From an uncultured Halioglobus sp. (GTDB taxonomy: Bacteria > Pseudomonadota > Gammaproteobacteria > Pseudomonadales > Halieaceae), in contig CAJQQW010000289.1 in NCBI GenBank assembly GCA_905480565.1, positions 1-15,501 of the forward strand: 15,501 nt of DNA. Reading direction: 5' to 3'. Both the position numbers and the translations under genes were made by a program. The notes beneath the pieces were generated by a model, which did not search any database, was not told the origin of the DNA, and worked only from the letters and a program-made list of their open reading frames with translations. Of this stretch, positions 15,289 through 15,501 are shown one piece after another (within the stretch, counting starts at the first letter, position 1; the number at the start of each line of letters is the position of its first letter).

Positions 15289-15501
15289 TCACTCTGTCGC
15301 CCCGCTGTCCAGGTTCACACTGAGCGTTATTTGCTCACCACCGCGCTCAATCTCGAACACCGCTTCACTGGCGTCGCGCAGACCAGTGTACAACACCATG
15401 GTGTTTGCCGGGTTATCCAGATTGACGCCGTTTACCGCTAACACAAGATCTCCCGCTTTGAACCCCAGCTGGGCAAATTGTTCCCTGTCCTTGCCCGGGT
15501 T
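15289..15501 (-). CDS. gspC: Type II secretion system protein C, C-terminal PDZ part (5' end outside window)
   Basis: Only the last 70 residues are in the window; the frame is open to the edge. They read as a PDZ domain: LGFKAGDLVLAVNGVNLDNP, then LYTGLRDASEAVFEIERGG. This is the carboxylate-binding fold found at the C-terminus of many GspC proteins. GspC spans the periplasm from the inner membrane to the N0 domain of GspD. The TGA stop lies 19 bases before the gspD GTG. The PDZ fold alone is not specific to GspC; the position directly before gspD makes the call. Confidence 0.93.
   Translation of the reverse strand, partial: NPGKDREQFAQLGFKAGDLVLAVNGVNLDNPANTMVLYTGLRDASEAVFEIERGGEQITLSVNLDSGATE

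Noticed and set aside
1..15501. Mobile elements, CRISPR arrays, tRNA or rRNA genes, toxin-antitoxin pairs
   Set aside because: No transposase, integrase, direct-repeat array, cloverleaf or rRNA-like sequence was seen on either strand.

Overview
The window comes from a Gram-negative bacterium. It carries most of a type II secretion system (T2SS) operon in the order typical of Gammaproteobacteria, next to unrelated metabolic genes. The GC-rich sequence, the acyl-CoA dehydrogenase and the sodium-coupled transporter would suit a marine gammaproteobacterium, but that placement is inference from protein style, not a search.

Layout. Positions 1-1115 (+) hold the main part of an acyl-CoA dehydrogenase gene that is interrupted near the left edge by an in-frame TAG (33-35). 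Everything else lies on the minus strand. A strong hairpin (1152-1187) separates the dehydrogenase from the convergent gene for a neurotransmitter:sodium symporter-family transporter (1206-2552). Reading leftwards along the minus strand, that gene follows a 595-residue Xaa-Pro aminopeptidase of family M24 (2610-4397), which follows a small rubredoxin gene (4473-4652). The rubredoxin may have its own promoter.

Positions 4751-15501 (-) are a compact T2SS operon, read right to left: gspC (3' part only), D, E, F, G, H, I, J, K, L, M, N. Most neighbours overlap or lie within 20 bases, so translation is probably coupled. Together they encode the outer-membrane secretin (D), the clamp protein that links it to the inner membrane (C), the ATPase (E), the inner-membrane platform (F, L, M), the major pseudopilin (G), the minor pseudopilins (H, I, J, K) and the accessory protein N. 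The prepilin peptidase GspO and the secreted substrates are not in the window. Two longer spacers break the pattern: gspG-gspH (72 bases with the start chosen here) and gspK-gspL (51 bases).

I found no mobile element, CRISPR array, tRNA, rRNA or clear novel system. The points most worth a second look are the premature stop in the dehydrogenase, the paired hairpins after gspG with an unclear gspH start, an 8-C tract beside the gspJ ribosome-binding site, and hairpins around the rubredoxin gene.
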